A stretch of DNA of 64,000 bases from Brachionus rotundiformis (GCA_016802295.1 JAESIW010000115.1:1665995-1729994), one strand, 5' to 3'. Counted from the stretch's first letter, positions 37,154 to 49,718 are shown. Notes: generated by a model not told the origin, from the sequence alone. Translations and numbers: made by a program.

Positions 37154-39940
37154 ATGACTGAACCTATCCAAATAATTCTAATTAAACTATTGACTCAAAT
37201 AGAACCATTTTATATAGTGCTGGTGGTTGTTGTAGGTCTAATTGGCAATACCATCTCATATGGGATATTTTTATTTACCAAACTTAAGTAAGTTCATTTT
37301 AAAATGTGGACTGTTTTAATAAAGATTTATTTAGTCATAAACATTCAAATTTTATCTTATCAGCTTTGGCTCTTTGTGACAATGGTTTTTTGATAACACT
37401 CTTGATAGCCAATGTAAATATTTTCAATTTCGACTTGTTCAACAGATACGAATATGTGTGTAAATTGACCGTCTTTTTTACCTATGTATTTAGCTTTTTA
37501 TCAGTATGGTAAGTAAAAAAGTTTTATTAAATTTTAATTGCTATCAAGTTTGAAAATAAAAAATAAAAAATTTCATTTAAAAGATAGGCATAATGTCAAC
37601 TAATCAAAATACTTTTCATTAACTTGATTTTAAAAATGTATTAAATAAAATTTAATTATGTTAAATTTCTATAAATAATTTTAAAAAAATTCATAGAAGT
37701 TTTTTATTTTTTCTGTCTAATGCAGGTTTATGGTTTTGATTACAGATTTTTAAGTACCAGTATTATGAAGAGCTGTTTTGGACAAATTTAATTAATCTTA
37801 GTAAGAAATTGACTCGATAGTTATCAAATATAATTTTTGAAATTTCGTTTTGAAGAATTGCATGTAAGGTTTTTGAAAGATATATCTTTCAAAATTATTT
37901 AAAATCAAACTTTAAAATTCTCGAAATCAAAACTTAAATTATTCTCCAATTATAGAAATTTAATTATATCAAAAAGACAAAATTTTGAGAGAAACACTTA
38001 AATAATAAAAACAAGTGAGAAATATAAGATTTTCATTTCATTTTATAATAGTCTAGCTTTGTATAAATTAAATATGATTTAAATTTTAATCACCTGATAA
38101 GTTAATAATTACAAAATTAAATTTAAATATTAATAGAAGATATTTTTAAAATTTAGTCTGAAAGATTGGACCAAAAGTTTAAATTAGTACAATAATTTCT
38201 TAAATATTTTTAAATTTTGAATAAAAGTGTTTCACTAGTGATTAATTTTCCTATTTTTCTAAAGTTTATTTTGTATTTATTTGATATTTTATATTATTGC
38301 TTTCTTAGCTCGGAAAAGAATTCTTGTTTTCAATCGATTTAATTTTAAGATAAATTAATCAAAATTCAAATGAGAAAATTAAAAAAAAATAATTAAAAGC
38401 TGACTCTATAGTAGATAAAATTAGTTCCCTGATTTAATATGATATTTTACAACTGTAAATTAGACTACTCACAAAAAAGATAAAATCTATATATAGATTA
38501 AGATATGTAAATCAATCTTCAAGTTTTAATTTTATTTAATATTCTAGTTTTACTTAGATTTTTAACTTATTTATTATTTTTGAATTTATGAAAATTTTTG
38601 GAAGATTAGGGGCTTTTTGTGGTGGGTGGTCATTTATTTTTAACTTCTAACTTTTACTTTATAGTAATTTGGTCGAACAAAGATTCCAAAATAGGCGACA
38701 AATGAAAATAATTATAAAATTAATAATTAATTTGGGTACTGAATATATATTTTGGTGAAAAAAAGCGCCAATTAGTATCTTAAAACAAATTAATCAGGTT
38801 TATCTTTTATAATAAATCCTAGCTAACATCTTTAGAGTCACAATAACAAAAATATGCATTAATACTTAAATTTAAATTTAAAATTTTTGAAAATAATTTT
38901 TATTTTTTATTTTATTTGTTAATTATAAATTATTTGATTAATTATTAATTTCTTTTAGGTATGTCATATTGTTCAGCATCGAACGCTATATAGTAGTACA
39001 ATTTCCGCTTAAAAAGTACGATATTTGTAATCAATCACGGAACAAAGTTTCTGTCGCATTTCTCTTCATATTTTCATTACTTTTTTACTCATTTTCTTAC
39101 TTTTCAACCCATGTCAAGCAATATGATAACTATAAACGATGTGAAGTGAAGGATAAATGGCACAAAGTAGTTCAATTGATGGCAGTAGTAGACGTATTTG
39201 TGACAATATTGGTTCCATTTGTGATCATTTCGTTCACCAATTTATCTATTTATTGTAAATTAATGAGAAATTTGAACATTGAACACGGATTTGAGCGGAA
39301 AAGGAAAAATGAGGAATTTTCAACAGATGCCAGTTTCCTTCATGACAAAATTAAAGTAGAAATGAACGAACTTCCGGCAAAAGATTCCGTAGTGTTGAGT
39401 AGCAGGCGCAAAACTATTTCGATCATTAGAAACCATTTTCTAAAGCCACCAAGCGAGCTTAAAAAGCAAATATCATATCCAGAGTTGAGTTCGTTTAATG
39501 AGAAGAACCAGTCTCGATTACCAACTCGAAAAAAGACAAATTTTATTTTTTTCCGCAAATTTTCAGCTTTGACATCTCTGTTGAGGCGGTCAGCTGAGCT
39601 CAAAAGGGCAAGAATGTACTCAAAAACAACCCGGATGTTAATCATTATATCAATTACTTTCATAATTTTAAACAGCCCAATGGCCATTTCACGAATACAT
39701 TCCGTGTTTATGAGCTCAATCGATTCCCAGGCAAACCAAACAGCTCCAAAAAATGGTACCAATGACTCTTCAAATACATCTACTGGTGGCTATACAATAA
39801 GTGAATTGAATCATCATTTAATGCAGAGAATTTCTGGTTACTTTTATTATTTAAATTTTTCGGTGAACTTTTTTCTTTATGTTTTAAATGGATCTCAGTT
39901 TAGAGAAATGCTCCTAAAATTTACGCATAGAAAAAAGTAA
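37154..39940 (+). CDS. Rhodopsin-class G protein-coupled receptor, three exons
   Basis: Exons 37154-37287, 37335-37508 and 38959-39940 join with matching phases to 429 residues. TM1 carries the GLIGNTI motif (G-N of class A). TM2 has the A-L-x-x-C-D pattern, and the conserved cysteine before TM3 is present in YVCKLTVFF. TM3 ends with SIERYIVVQFP, an E-R-Y version of the D-R-Y motif. Intracellular loop 3 is long and basic (about residues 215-315). TM6 begins TTRMLIIISITFIILNSP and lacks the usual C-W-x-P. TM7 reads NFSVNFFLYVLNGSQFR, with N-x-x-L-Y in place of N-P-x-x-Y. The layout suits a peptide receptor of the FMRFamide/myosuppressin-like invertebrate groups, but the ligand cannot be told. 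The second intron (37509-38958) is the longest seen in the window. Confidence 0.85.
37509..38958 (+). other. Large GPCR intron
   Basis: This 1,450-bp intron has GTAAGT at the 5' end and TTTCTTTTAG at the 3' end. I see only AT-rich sequence in it, with no embedded element or RNA gene. Confidence 0.75.
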
Positions 39941-40739
39941 TTATTTTGTTAATTAAAGCGATTTAAAAGTTTAGACTTAAAATTATTAATCTTATTTAAA
40001 CATAAAATTAAAAATGGCTTTTAAAATTTATTAAAATAAATAAGAATTTAAGATCACGTTTGTAGATCTTTATCATGACTGTTATCTTTTGCATGACTAT
40101 TACTTTTTAAATAATATAATTTCTGAACTAAACTCTTATTCTTTTAAAACTGGGGTAGTTGTATAACTTTAAACAACTGATCACTTTTATTTCTGGTTTT
40201 TACTGACTGGTGATTTTTGGATTATTAATTATCGATTATTAAAAAAATTAAAAATAAATAATTGAGTAGGAAATAATTTTTTCTAAATAAATCGCTATAA
40301 TTTTCGATTCGATTATTATTTTAATTAAAATTATTATTTTTGTAGATCAAGGGAAACGGTGGTTTAATTCAATGTCAAGTCAAAAAAAGAACTCAGTATT
40401 CAATATTACAGAAAATATAAAATAAAAATTATTTTAATTTAAAAATAAAATATTTAAATCTAATCTTACATTTAATGTATCCATTATTTTTTATATTACA
40501 AAATTCAATCAAGTATTATTGATTAGTTTTGCTGAAAGACATGATGTTATAGTTTAAATTATATTTTATTAAAATAAAAGAAAGAAATAAACTTGTTGGA
40601 ATAAAAACAGGCTGGAATGAACTGTTCGTGATTTTTGAGGACAAAATTCGCCAAATTTTGATCACTCAATTGAGTTTTCATTTAAAATTTCAAATTATCT
40701 TAAACAAAATTAAAGAAATTGGTTAAATTGATTAAATTA
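39941..40739. other. Intergenic AT-rich DNA
   Basis: This is the GPCR 3' flank. Nothing was recognised. Confidence 0.4.
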
Positions 40740-41020
40740 TTTATTATGACTCATGAAAACCGAAGCCCTAAGTTGACTTAATCTACAGCGAGAGAGAAGT
40801 CGCTTGGTTTGTGGTTCCAAGCTAGTCTAAATAGTTGCCGAGTTGGCAGGCAATAAAAGTGCTCGGATGAATGGCGCTGTTTATGATGAGTGTCCCATCG
40901 GCTTCTTACGGAAAGATGCCGTCATAACTCTGCCAAATCCGGTCCCAAGTCTGGCTGAAAAAAGAGGAGCTATTGAGTCCTTACACACAAGACAAGTGAG
41001 GTATTCACTCACCTATAATT
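40740..41020. repeat. GC-richer dispersed repeat fragment
   Basis: This island is less AT-rich than its surroundings and carries GGTCCCAAGTCTGGCTGA followed by AAAAAGAGGAG. A partner at about 61425-61492 has GGTCCCAAGCACGGTTAAG and AAAAGAGGAG, with ATGC-x-GTCA and CTGCC-x-A also conserved upstream. This implies a shared mobile-element source, perhaps a LINE end. It ends beside the LINE fragment at 41119-41723. Confidence 0.5.
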
Positions 41021-41118
41021 AATAATTAATTTTTTATAAATTAAAAAAAAAACTTGGTTTAATTTCATTTGTTTTTATTTGTAATAATAGTTTACATTCT
41101 ACGGTCAATTTAGTTAAT

Positions 41119-41723
41119 CTAAAATGACAAAGAAAGAAGACTATAGTAGTCCCGCTTTTTATTATTTCTACCGACATCATCCAGTCTGTTTTTGAACTGG
41201 TTAACCGAACTTGCTGTGATAACCGACCTTGGCAACAAAACCCTAAACCCTTTTCCATTTGTTCACTACTCGATTAGATAGAAAGTGCCTTGCTTTACAT
41301 TTTGTTAGCTTGGAGCAAATGCGATGCTTTGCTCCTCTTACTCCTCCACTTGGTTCTTCGTTATTAACTGAACCCATAAGTTTCGCATCATAATGCCAAT
41401 TGACATGATTATATTTGTTTAGAATTTTATGAAATTGAATCAGATCTCCACGCTCTCGTCTTTCTTTTAGAGTTTCCAATCCTAAATTAGCTATCCTTGC
41501 CTCATAATTCAAACTTCTTACCTGTGGAACAAGTTTCGTTGCTCGTCTTTGTACGTGTTCTAGTCGAAATATATCCTTTTTTAAATAAGGATTCCAAGCA
41601 GGCACACAGTATTCTAGATGCGGTCTAACGTATGTTTTGTAAAGTTGCAAAAAAGATTGAGCATCCCAATACTCAAATGATTTCTTAAGCATACCAAGCA
41701 TGTTTTTAGCTTTTATAACACAA
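41119..41723 (-). pseudogene. LINE reverse-transcriptase C-terminal fragment
   Basis: On the minus strand from 41723 the frame reads KAKNMLGMLKKSFEYWDAQ, YVRPHLEYCVPAWNPYLKKD and RLEHVQRRATKLVPQVRSL, ending NRVVNKWKRV. Continuation is found only after a one-base frame change (LPRSVITASSVNQFKNRLD) to a stop at 41119. This is the tail of a jockey/CR1-type reverse transcriptase ORF, 5' truncated and frameshifted. It is less decayed than the fragment at 14250-14915. Confidence 0.8.
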
Positions 41724-41817
41724 CTATCAATAATTATTTTTATTAATTTTGATTAGGTTTTATTAAATTAAATAAAAAAAGATTTTTTCTTGTTGTATTT
41801 TTTACATCCAAATAAAA

Positions 41818-42479
41818 GGGTCTTACTAAAATACTGACCCCCAATTTTTTAAAATTTTCTGACCCCCATTTATTTTGCAAATTAAAATAAAAAGAAATGA
41901 AACTTGCCTTTACGAAAATCAGAAAAAAGAGGCAAAAGATTGCAATAGAAAAAATAAAAAATTTCGCCTCATTTAAGCATATATTTTTATTTTTTAAATG
42001 ATTAAAAATTAAAGATAAATACTTTATTTTTTTATTAAACTAATTTTTATTAAAATTAATTGAAACTTTTATTTAAAAATTATAAAAACTAAATTAATAA
42101 AACAAAAATATCAAATATTACAATTATAAATTGAATTTTTCTCAATTATTAAGAAATCTTTTGAAATTCTCGAAAACTATACATCCTGGAGAAAAACTAG
42201 GCACATCTTTGGAAAGCTCGTTAGATTCTCTTCAAGAAAAATGGGGGTCAGTTGGGGGTCAGTAGGGAAACAGTAGGGGGTCAGGTTTTTAAAAGTATAA
42301 AAATATTTGATTTTCACAAAAAATAAAGATTTTGGAGATAAACTAGCTTAATTTTCAAAAAATAGAGAAAAATTAAAACTAAATGATATATTAAAAATTT
42401 TAAAAATATTTTTGCTTTGCAAAATAAATGGGGGTCAGAAAATTTTAAAAAATTGGGGGTCAGTAATTTAGTAAGACCC
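41818..42479. mobile_element. 662-bp TIR element with 8-bp target duplication
   Basis: Terminal inverted repeats of about 60 bp are nearly perfect (GGGTCTTACTAAAATACTGA, then CCCCC and AATTTTTTAAAATTTTCTGA). AAATAAAA is duplicated at 41810-41817 and 42480-42487. An 8-bp duplication suits hAT-type or Merlin-type transposition. Extra copies of GGGGGTCAG occur internally near 42243-42288. There is no coding capacity, so it is non-autonomous. Confidence 0.85.
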
Positions 42480-42487
42480 AAATAAAA

Positions 42488-42961
42488 TGACCTTAAATTT
42501 TTTATTTCATTTACGTCATTTTTTTTCATATCACCATTTGGCGTTAGAATTTTATAAAACCTTTCATTTTTCTCATATTTTTTATCTTTAAAGGAATTAT
42601 TAGAGTTTTTTTCTGATGATATTAACTAAATTATTAAAATTATTAATATTTTGTTTTTGGTTTGTGCACCTTTTCAAGAATATTTTCCAAAAATTGTAGC
42701 AAATCAACCAATTATTATTAATTTTTAGATGCTTAATTTATTATGTTATTTTAAATCAATTAAAATAAAATCAAAAAAGTAAAAAAAAGGAATGGTTTAT
42801 CTATTTGAAAAGGACAGGCATATCTAAAATCCTCTTAACCTTATTAACAAATCTTTTCACACGGCGAAGATTTTTACTTCAGTACAATCACTGAAGACTG
42901 TAACACTGTATTTTATAATTATATTTTTATCAGAAATTAAAACTCCTGTTGTTAAAATGAT
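42488..42961. other. Intergenic AT-rich spacer
   Basis: Nothing was recognised between the TIR element and the TTAA MITE. Confidence 0.4.
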
Positions 42962-43114
42962 TTAACACTAGAAGCACCAAGCATTTTAGTTATAAAGATA
43001 AAATCTAGATAATTCCTAAAAGATTGATTTACATTAGAATCTGTCCAAAAGATACGAGGATTTTAAATTTTTTAAAACGAGTCAAAATGACTCGTTTGGT
43101 GCTTCTAGTGTTAA
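42962..43114. mobile_element. 153-bp TTAA MITE (piggyBac type)
   Basis: Ends TTAACACTAGAAGCACCAA and TTGGTGCTTCTAGTGTTAA are a perfect 19-bp inverted pair that includes the duplicated TTAA target. Just inside the right end is the palindrome CGAGTCAAAATGACTCG. It belongs to the same terminal type as the middle and inner elements of the 25414-26223 nest. Confidence 0.85.
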
Positions 43115-43561
43115 TATAAAAATGTATGTTTAGTATTTGAGGAAGTTTAATATCGATATTTAAAATTATTCAAACCTTTCAAGTAACAAATGTATTCAAT
43201 CTTTTGTAACAAAAGACATTTATTAAACTTTTGGACAATTGTGTATTCTAAGTGTAAATATTGAAGTGTTAGAGATTTTAAGATGAAAAAAATTTAAAAT
43301 GGCATAAATTTAATTTATTGAAATTATTAGATTTTTAGAAAAAAATTTTAGTTTTAATAGAAATAATAAGCTGAAATTAAAAAAAATTCAACTTGATTAA
43401 AAGATTTTCATTCAGAGATTTATTAAAACTCCGTCAATTAAAATCTAAAACTTTCTTTTCAAAGATTTTGATTATTATGAAATTGTTTTAACTTTTTACA
43501 TGGAATAATTCTTTTTAAATTTTTTATATTTAAAAATTCAATATTTGAATTGCTAAACTGG
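43115..43561. other. 3' flank of the CSPP1-like gene
   Basis: This is AT-rich DNA between the TTAA MITE and the last CSPP1-like exon. Nothing further was seen. Confidence 0.4.
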
Positions 43562-46500
43562 TTATTTCAACCATGCATCATCTTGTATTGTCACAGTTGA
43601 TGGTGCTCTTAAAAAAATAAACAATTACAATTTTTATTAATGTGATTTAAAAGATTTACACTTTTAATGAAAAAATTTAATTTTAAGAAACAAATAAATT
43701 TTTTTAAAAATATATTAATATAAAATTCATACTCTTAAACAAATTCTGTATAATCTAAATAGCTTTGATTCCTAATAAAAGAAAAGTATCAGAAAATGCC
43801 AAGAATACTCAAGTTAGAATGGTGAATTCAGCTCTAAGCATGCATTATAAAAGACAAGTGACAAAAATGACTTGTTAGAATTAAAAACTAACTCCAAATT
43901 AAAAAACTAAATCATTACTTTTTAAAAATGGCAAAAAAATTTATTTGTTATATTAATTTTTATAAATTTTTGATTTCCTCAACGAGTCTTAAAAATTTCT
44001 CATTAAAATTAATATTGTGTATAATAGATAAAAACATACCTATTATTTTTATTAATAAATTTGTTGAGAACATCATCTGGATCCTTCATTGAAAAACTAT
44101 CGTCTAAAGAAAATTTAGTCTAAAATTTTTAAATTAAAACTTTAATTTACCCTCTGCATCTCTCAATTTTTTTAGTCTCAGATGATTTTGAGCTGAGATT
44201 TTTTCATTTAATTGATCGCCATTATTGTCCAAATTAAATATCTTTGAATAATGAATAATATTTTAAATAGAAAAAAAAATTAATTTATAATTACCGAATT
44301 GAGCCTGTTTCGTTGTCGCTCATTAGCTTCTCTTTGTAAATCGTTTGAAAATAAGTCATCATCTAAAAAATTGGTCATTTAATAAGACTTAAATTTTTCT
44401 TCTGGCTAAGTGTGCCATGCTACCTTTAAGACTTGAATCTAATAAGATAGAATTTTCCCTGTAAAAATTCCTTTGCTCGATTCCTCCACGAAACGGAGGA
44501 GCTGAAGGCAAAATTAATACAACATTTAAAAAAATAATGTTATCTAATTACTATAAATATCTTTTCGGTAGGTCCTAAATCCATCATTATCACCAATGGG
44601 TGTTCGAATATTCTCAAGGTTTTCTCTCATGTCAGCTAGCTGTCCAATGCTTGTTCGGTCATTCTTTTTTAATAGAATTATCTCAATTACCAAAAAATCA
44701 ATTAATTCTTACCGAGTTGTTGACTTGGTTTTCAACCTCGGAAAGTTCTCTTTGGAGGTGTATTTTTAAGTTGCTCAATTGAGCCAAAACTTCGCTATTG
44801 GAAACCTTGGACACTTGAGAAGGCTAAATAAGAAGTTAAGCCCTGTTGGTAAAGTGAATGATTATCAATAATTACTGGTCTGTTAAATTTTTTAAGCACA
44901 GGCTTAGTTGGAATCACATTTTCTGTTTTTTTTCTCCCCTTTGGATCCTTGGAAAAATATTAAGAAATTTTTGATAAAAAATAAACAATCTACCACTAAC
45001 GCAAAATTATTTAAAAAAAAAACAATTAATAAAACTAGAGTTGTTAATTGGGATTTAATATAATTCAGCTAAATTAAACAACTCTAATTAAATCTATTAA
45101 ATGAGCAAGGTAAAAAATCTGGTTATTAAAGCATCTAAATCTTATGGTAAATTAGAAATTTTTTAAATTATTGGTTTTAATATATTAAATTTTTTTTAGA
45201 ATAAGTTTTAAATCTTAAATCAAATAATTGTTAAATTTGCCATAAACCATTAATTAGTGCAAAAATTTTGAAAATATTAAAATTGATTTAGTTTAATTGA
45301 TAAAAAAATAAAAAAAAAAAACAAAAATTAATATAAAATTTTTGTGTTCAATTAATAAAAAGATAATTATTAAAATCTAAGACAGTGATTAAAACTAAGC
45401 AAATCTATGTAATAGGTAAAAAGTCAAACCGTTTTATTCTTATTAGTTAAAGTCTTTTTATTATTAGACTTAAAGCTTTCATTTTCGTAATCATTTATTA
45501 AAACAGATGGAACTCTTTCTTCATTATCATCTACAGGAGGTAAATTTGAATTTACTTTTTTATTTGCCTGTAATTTTTATTTTCAAATAAGTTAATTTAT
45601 ATAAATCTAGGCACATGTTTAAACTTACCGGCGAAGAAACATTTAGCCGAGACTCAGTAATGTAATAGTCGGCAGTAGTGCTTGACTTTTGCTTATTTTT
45701 GTTATTGACTACAGGTTTTGGTGGTGGTGGAGTAAAATTTCTATCTGCATTTATATCTTCATTTGTTTTATCTTTATTTAAATTGAAATTTTTTTTTGCT
45801 TGACCGCCATTTAGCTTTTTAGCAGCGGCAGGTACAGGTGGACTGTTTGTGCGGAATTCGGACTGAATTATTGGTGGTGTGTTATTTATCGGAGGCTCAT
45901 CATTACCGGATGGCTTTCGAGCAACCCTTTTGTTCACTGGTTTGTTTGGAACACGCTTATTTTGCTGTTTACGATTTTCTTCGGCAAGTTTTTTGGCATT
46001 TTCGGCAAAATTTTTCTCATTTTCTTCTTTTTGTTTTTTCTTTCTTTCTTCTTCTTCCACTTCAGCTTGTATTTTTTTCAATTCTTCTTCGATTCTTTTC
46101 TGCTCTTTTTCATCCTCAATCCGTTGTCTTTCTTTTTCCAAAGCTTTTTGTCTTTGCTTTTCTTCAATTTGCTGTTGAAGTTCAGCTTTATATTTGTCCT
46201 CTTTTTTCTTTTGGTCATCGGACTTGCCCTCTCCGAAAATTCCATTTCCACCGCGAGCAAATCCTTGCTCGTCGTTTACTTTCCGATTAGTATTGGGAGC
46301 CGAACCATTCAAAAAGTCATTTGAATTGACTCGGCCTGAATTTGGATTGGTATTAAGCATATTGTTTATTACCGATTGTGGCGGTGGTAGATCTCTGGGC
46401 GAATATTGCAAAGGATCTGCACGGACTTGGCTCAAGTTGGCCACTGTGTTTCCCTCTTTATCTTTGATTGGTGCACCGCCTCCGCTTCGACCATAAGGAT

Positions 46501-48851
46501 TATAGATAGCATTTTCTAATAACATTTTTTTATCTAGTTTATCTTGTTCTTCTTTTTCTTTTTGTTTTTTCAATTGTTTTTCCCGAACTTGTCTTTCAAG
46601 TTCTTCCTGGTACTCTTTGGCTTTGATATTTCTTTGGTCTTTTTCATTCCCGGCACCGAATCCAAATGGATTGGTGTCTTTTGGGCGATTGGACTGATTG
46701 TTGTTTGAAGGCTGATCTGTTAAGATAAATTTTTTTTAATTGTTAATTAATAAAAATGTTTTAGATTTTTTGAAAATCGAACTGAAATCAATTAAAACTA
46801 AAAAAATCGATAAGATTTTTATCTAATTAATACATTGTTTATTTTAATTCAAAAGAAAAATAATAAAAAATGTTTTTCTATTTTTTTATCATTTAATTTT
46901 AATTGTTTAATTAATTAATTAAAAATACATTTATAATTTTTTTTAAAAAACAATTTTTAATAAAAATTATTCTTTTAAAAAAGCAAACTAAATTTTTAAC
47001 TAAGATAAAAAATGTTTTCATGTATTAAAAATCTTCAATGATGTGAAATTAATAAAATTTTTTATTTGTATTAAATAATTTCAGAAATTTAATTTTAAGT
47101 TCTAAAATTTTCTCATAAAATTATATTTTGTTTATCAATCTTATATTTTCAATTTTTAAACACAGCTTTTTTAACGAAAATATATTAAAAATTTTAAATA
47201 AATAATTTTTTAATTAAATTTTATAATTTGATCAAGAATTTTTTAAATTTATCTTATAAATTATATTAGCCTAAATAATAAACAAATCAGTAAAAGCAAC
47301 CAGATATAATTTAATTTTTTAATAATTTAGTTAATTACTAATTTATGATATTGAAAATAAGATAACTTACTTCGATTTGTTTCGGGAGCAAAATTGTTGC
47401 CTCTAATAGGTTCTTGGTAGGCATATTGGTTTGGAGTAAACTCATTATAGACAACATTTTCATTAAACTGAACCCTGGGAGCAGAATGAGGTATACCATA
47501 GGCGCTTCTAAGTCCAACTGGAGGTCTGCGTAGAATATCTGTCAAGCTTGGATCTACTGGCGGAATGAATGCTTGCACCTGAGGTGGATAATAATCTGGA
47601 GGATACCTGGCCAAATTCTCATATGAATTTGCCGATCTTGTTCGTATGTCCGAGTCAGGGAACAATGGATCAAATGGTGGCTGATCCACTCGCCTTGCGG
47701 TGTTTACATCGAATTGGCTTTGGCTTTTGTTTTTTGCATCATTGCTGAAAAGCCCATTGTTAATGTTGCTTAAATTTTCTGAGCTATTTCCATGTTTCTG
47801 AATAAAAACAAAATTACAACAAGTTTAAAATATTTTTAAATTGTACAAAGCTTATGTTATGTTAGTAACCTAGTTGGTAAAGCAAATGTTGTTTTTTTTT
47901 AACAACAAAAACTTACAGAATAAGGCTTTACTTCTACTTCGTTTTTATCTTTGAACAATTCTTGAGATTTACGCTTAGAGACATCAAAATTATCTCTGAA
48001 TGTGTTATTTTCTGAATGGCTTTGTTTATTTGAATTCTGTTATTTTGTAATAATAAAAAGAAGGAAATAAAAAGGTAAAGCCGGATTGGGATTTTTATTT
48101 TAATATAATAAAAGACAAGTACTTTTTGCTGACCAAATCCTTTTAAAGGTAAAGTTGCATAGAATTCATCAGAAACTGGTGCCTGATTTTTGGACTTTTG
48201 GTTTGCTTCTTTTAAGGCTTTCTTTAAAAAAAATTATCAAAATCAAAATTTATTTTTTAATATTAAAGGAAGGTAAATTTCACCTGTTGCATGTATTGGG
48301 AATAATCATTTTGAAGCTCCTTTTGCAGTTTATTCTTTTTGGCGTCATAGTTGGCTCCAAATTTTTGGAAAAAATTGTCCTCTTGGTTATTTTTTGAGTT
48401 CGATTGACGTTGCTGAACTGGTGGAGGTGGTTGAGATGGTTTTATTTGTTGGGGCGCTTGAAATTGCACTCGAGAACCATTGGTATTTGGCTGTGGTTGG
48501 CCTTTGGACAAAAAATTGTCCAATTGCTGCCGGTCAAAATCTAATGACGGGTTGTAGTCAGGCTTTAAATGTTAATTTTAAATATTTTAAATTAATGATA
48601 TTTCAAAAAAAAATTCAACAATTATTTTATTAAATTTAAAGCTCAAAAATGAATAATAGATTAAATTTTATTGTTAAATTTATTTTATAGTTTATTTAAA
48701 AATAAGGATATCTTATTAATTTGGTAAGAAAAGATTTTTTTGTTTAAATTTTTACCTGATCGGAGCTATAATCGTTAAATCTGTCACGGTTGAGTTTTTC
48801 CTTTTGTAATCTAATAAAAGAATCAATATCCTGAACACTTGCAGTCGTCAT
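43562..48851 (-). CDS. CSPP1: Centrosome and spindle pole-associated protein 1-like, 14-15 exons
   Basis: CSPP1 binds microtubule ends and acts at centrosomes, spindles and cilia. Minus-strand exons are 48851-48756, 48562-48284, 48221-48123, 48036-47917, 47797-47371, 46716-45629, (45567-45424), 44947-44876, 44823-44713, 44663-44552, 44501-44424, 44362-44295, 44241-44151, 44103-44040 and 43607-43562. Borders are GT-AG and phases agree, giving about 916 residues if the bracketed exon is skipped. Family signs are an N-terminal DSFIRLQKEKLNRDRF and NYDAKKNKLQKELQNDYSQY. A YGRSGGGAPIKDKEGN block and a long charged E/K/Q/R coiled coil in exon 6 also fit. The C-terminal part includes VLAQLSNLKIHLQREL and DDAWLK before the stop. 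Exon 45567-45424 runs into TGA; it is either an alternative last exon or uses a weak GTTTGA donor. The name rests on these blocks plus overall layout. Confidence 0.75.
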
Positions 48852-49214
48852 TTTATATCTAGGCCAAAATAAAAAGTCAATAACGTAATTACTTTATTTA
48901 ATTAAAAAAAAATCTTATTGAAAATTGCCAAAGACCTATTATTATTATAATTTTCCAATTTTTTCACAAAGCATTTCAGTTTATTTTAATGCAAATGAAT
49001 GCCTTACATACTTGCATTGACGACATTTGGAGTGATCAGACTAAAAAATGTTTTGTAGCTAGGCAACTATTTAAATAATGTAAAATTAAAAATTAAAAAT
49101 TATTTTTTTGAATTTTGAATTTAATTCTAATTTTAAGTCAAATGTTAAGTTAGATTTGATTTTTAAATTTTTGAAATAAAATAAAATATTTTCTAGTATA
49201 TCCAGTTATTTAAA
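48852..49214. promoter_or_regulatory. Shared divergent upstream region, CSPP1-like / CCDC115
   Basis: The 363 bp between two start codons that point away from each other must hold both 5' UTRs and probably both promoters. It contains only AT-rich sequence by eye and no clear core motif. Assignment is positional. Confidence 0.4.
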
Positions 49215-49718
49215 ATGGAAGTATCTCAAAAAGTTTATGAAATAAATCAAAAATTGGACAAATGTGTCTGTTTATACATTGAATCGTACCAAAGCTTGTT
49301 GACTTTGCGTGAACTTTTAAATGCAGCCTTGGACGATGGCTATCTGAATTTGTCTAAAGCAAGAAGCATTGTCGGGTGCTCTAGTTTGTCAGTCCTGCAA
49401 ATACCATCTGAGTTTGAGGCAAAAATATCTGTAGAAACAAACGAACTGGTCGACACGGTCAAAACTGACGATCCAAGTGTTGACTTCCAGTTTCCTAAAA
49501 CTCAACTTAACATATCAGCTTCCAACTCGGATGGAAAAGAGGTTCCATTGCCCAATTGGTTTGGAGTGCTGACTCCTTTGTCATTAAAAATGAGCCAAAA
49601 ATCATTCTCGCGATCACTTAATTTAGCTACATCTTTATGCGAGTGTCAAATAGGGCTCAAAAATTTGGAAAAAGTATACCAAGATTTGATATCTGAAAAA
49701 AATAAACTTTTAAATTGA
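49215..49718 (+). CDS. CCDC115: CCDC115 / Vma22-like V-ATPase assembly factor
   Basis: CCDC115 works in the ER to assemble the membrane sector of the vacuolar ATPase and affects lysosomal acidification and Golgi function. The 167-residue protein is intronless. It starts with a helix predicted to form a coiled coil (MEVSQKVYEINQKLDKCVCL and on) and has the family's GYLNLSKARSIVG segment. It ends with the diagnostic LPNWFGVLTPLSLKMSQKSF block followed by a second helix. The human protein has 180 residues. The linker between the two conserved regions is poorly conserved, as in the family. DTD follows 93 bp downstream on the same strand, so the two may share a transcript. Confidence 0.85.
   Translation: MEVSQKVYEINQKLDKCVCLYIESYQSLLTLRELLNAALDDGYLNLSKARSIVGCSSLSVLQIPSEFEAKISVETNELVDTVKTDDPSVDFQFPKTQLNISASNSDGKEVPLPNWFGVLTPLSLKMSQKSFSRSLNLATSLCECQIGLKNLEKVYQDLISEKNKLLN

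Noticed and set aside
40880..40935. Possible hammerhead ribozyme (ATGATGAG ... GGAAAG ... GTC)
   Set aside because: The invariant C of CTGANGA is replaced and helices I and III cannot be drawn convincingly.
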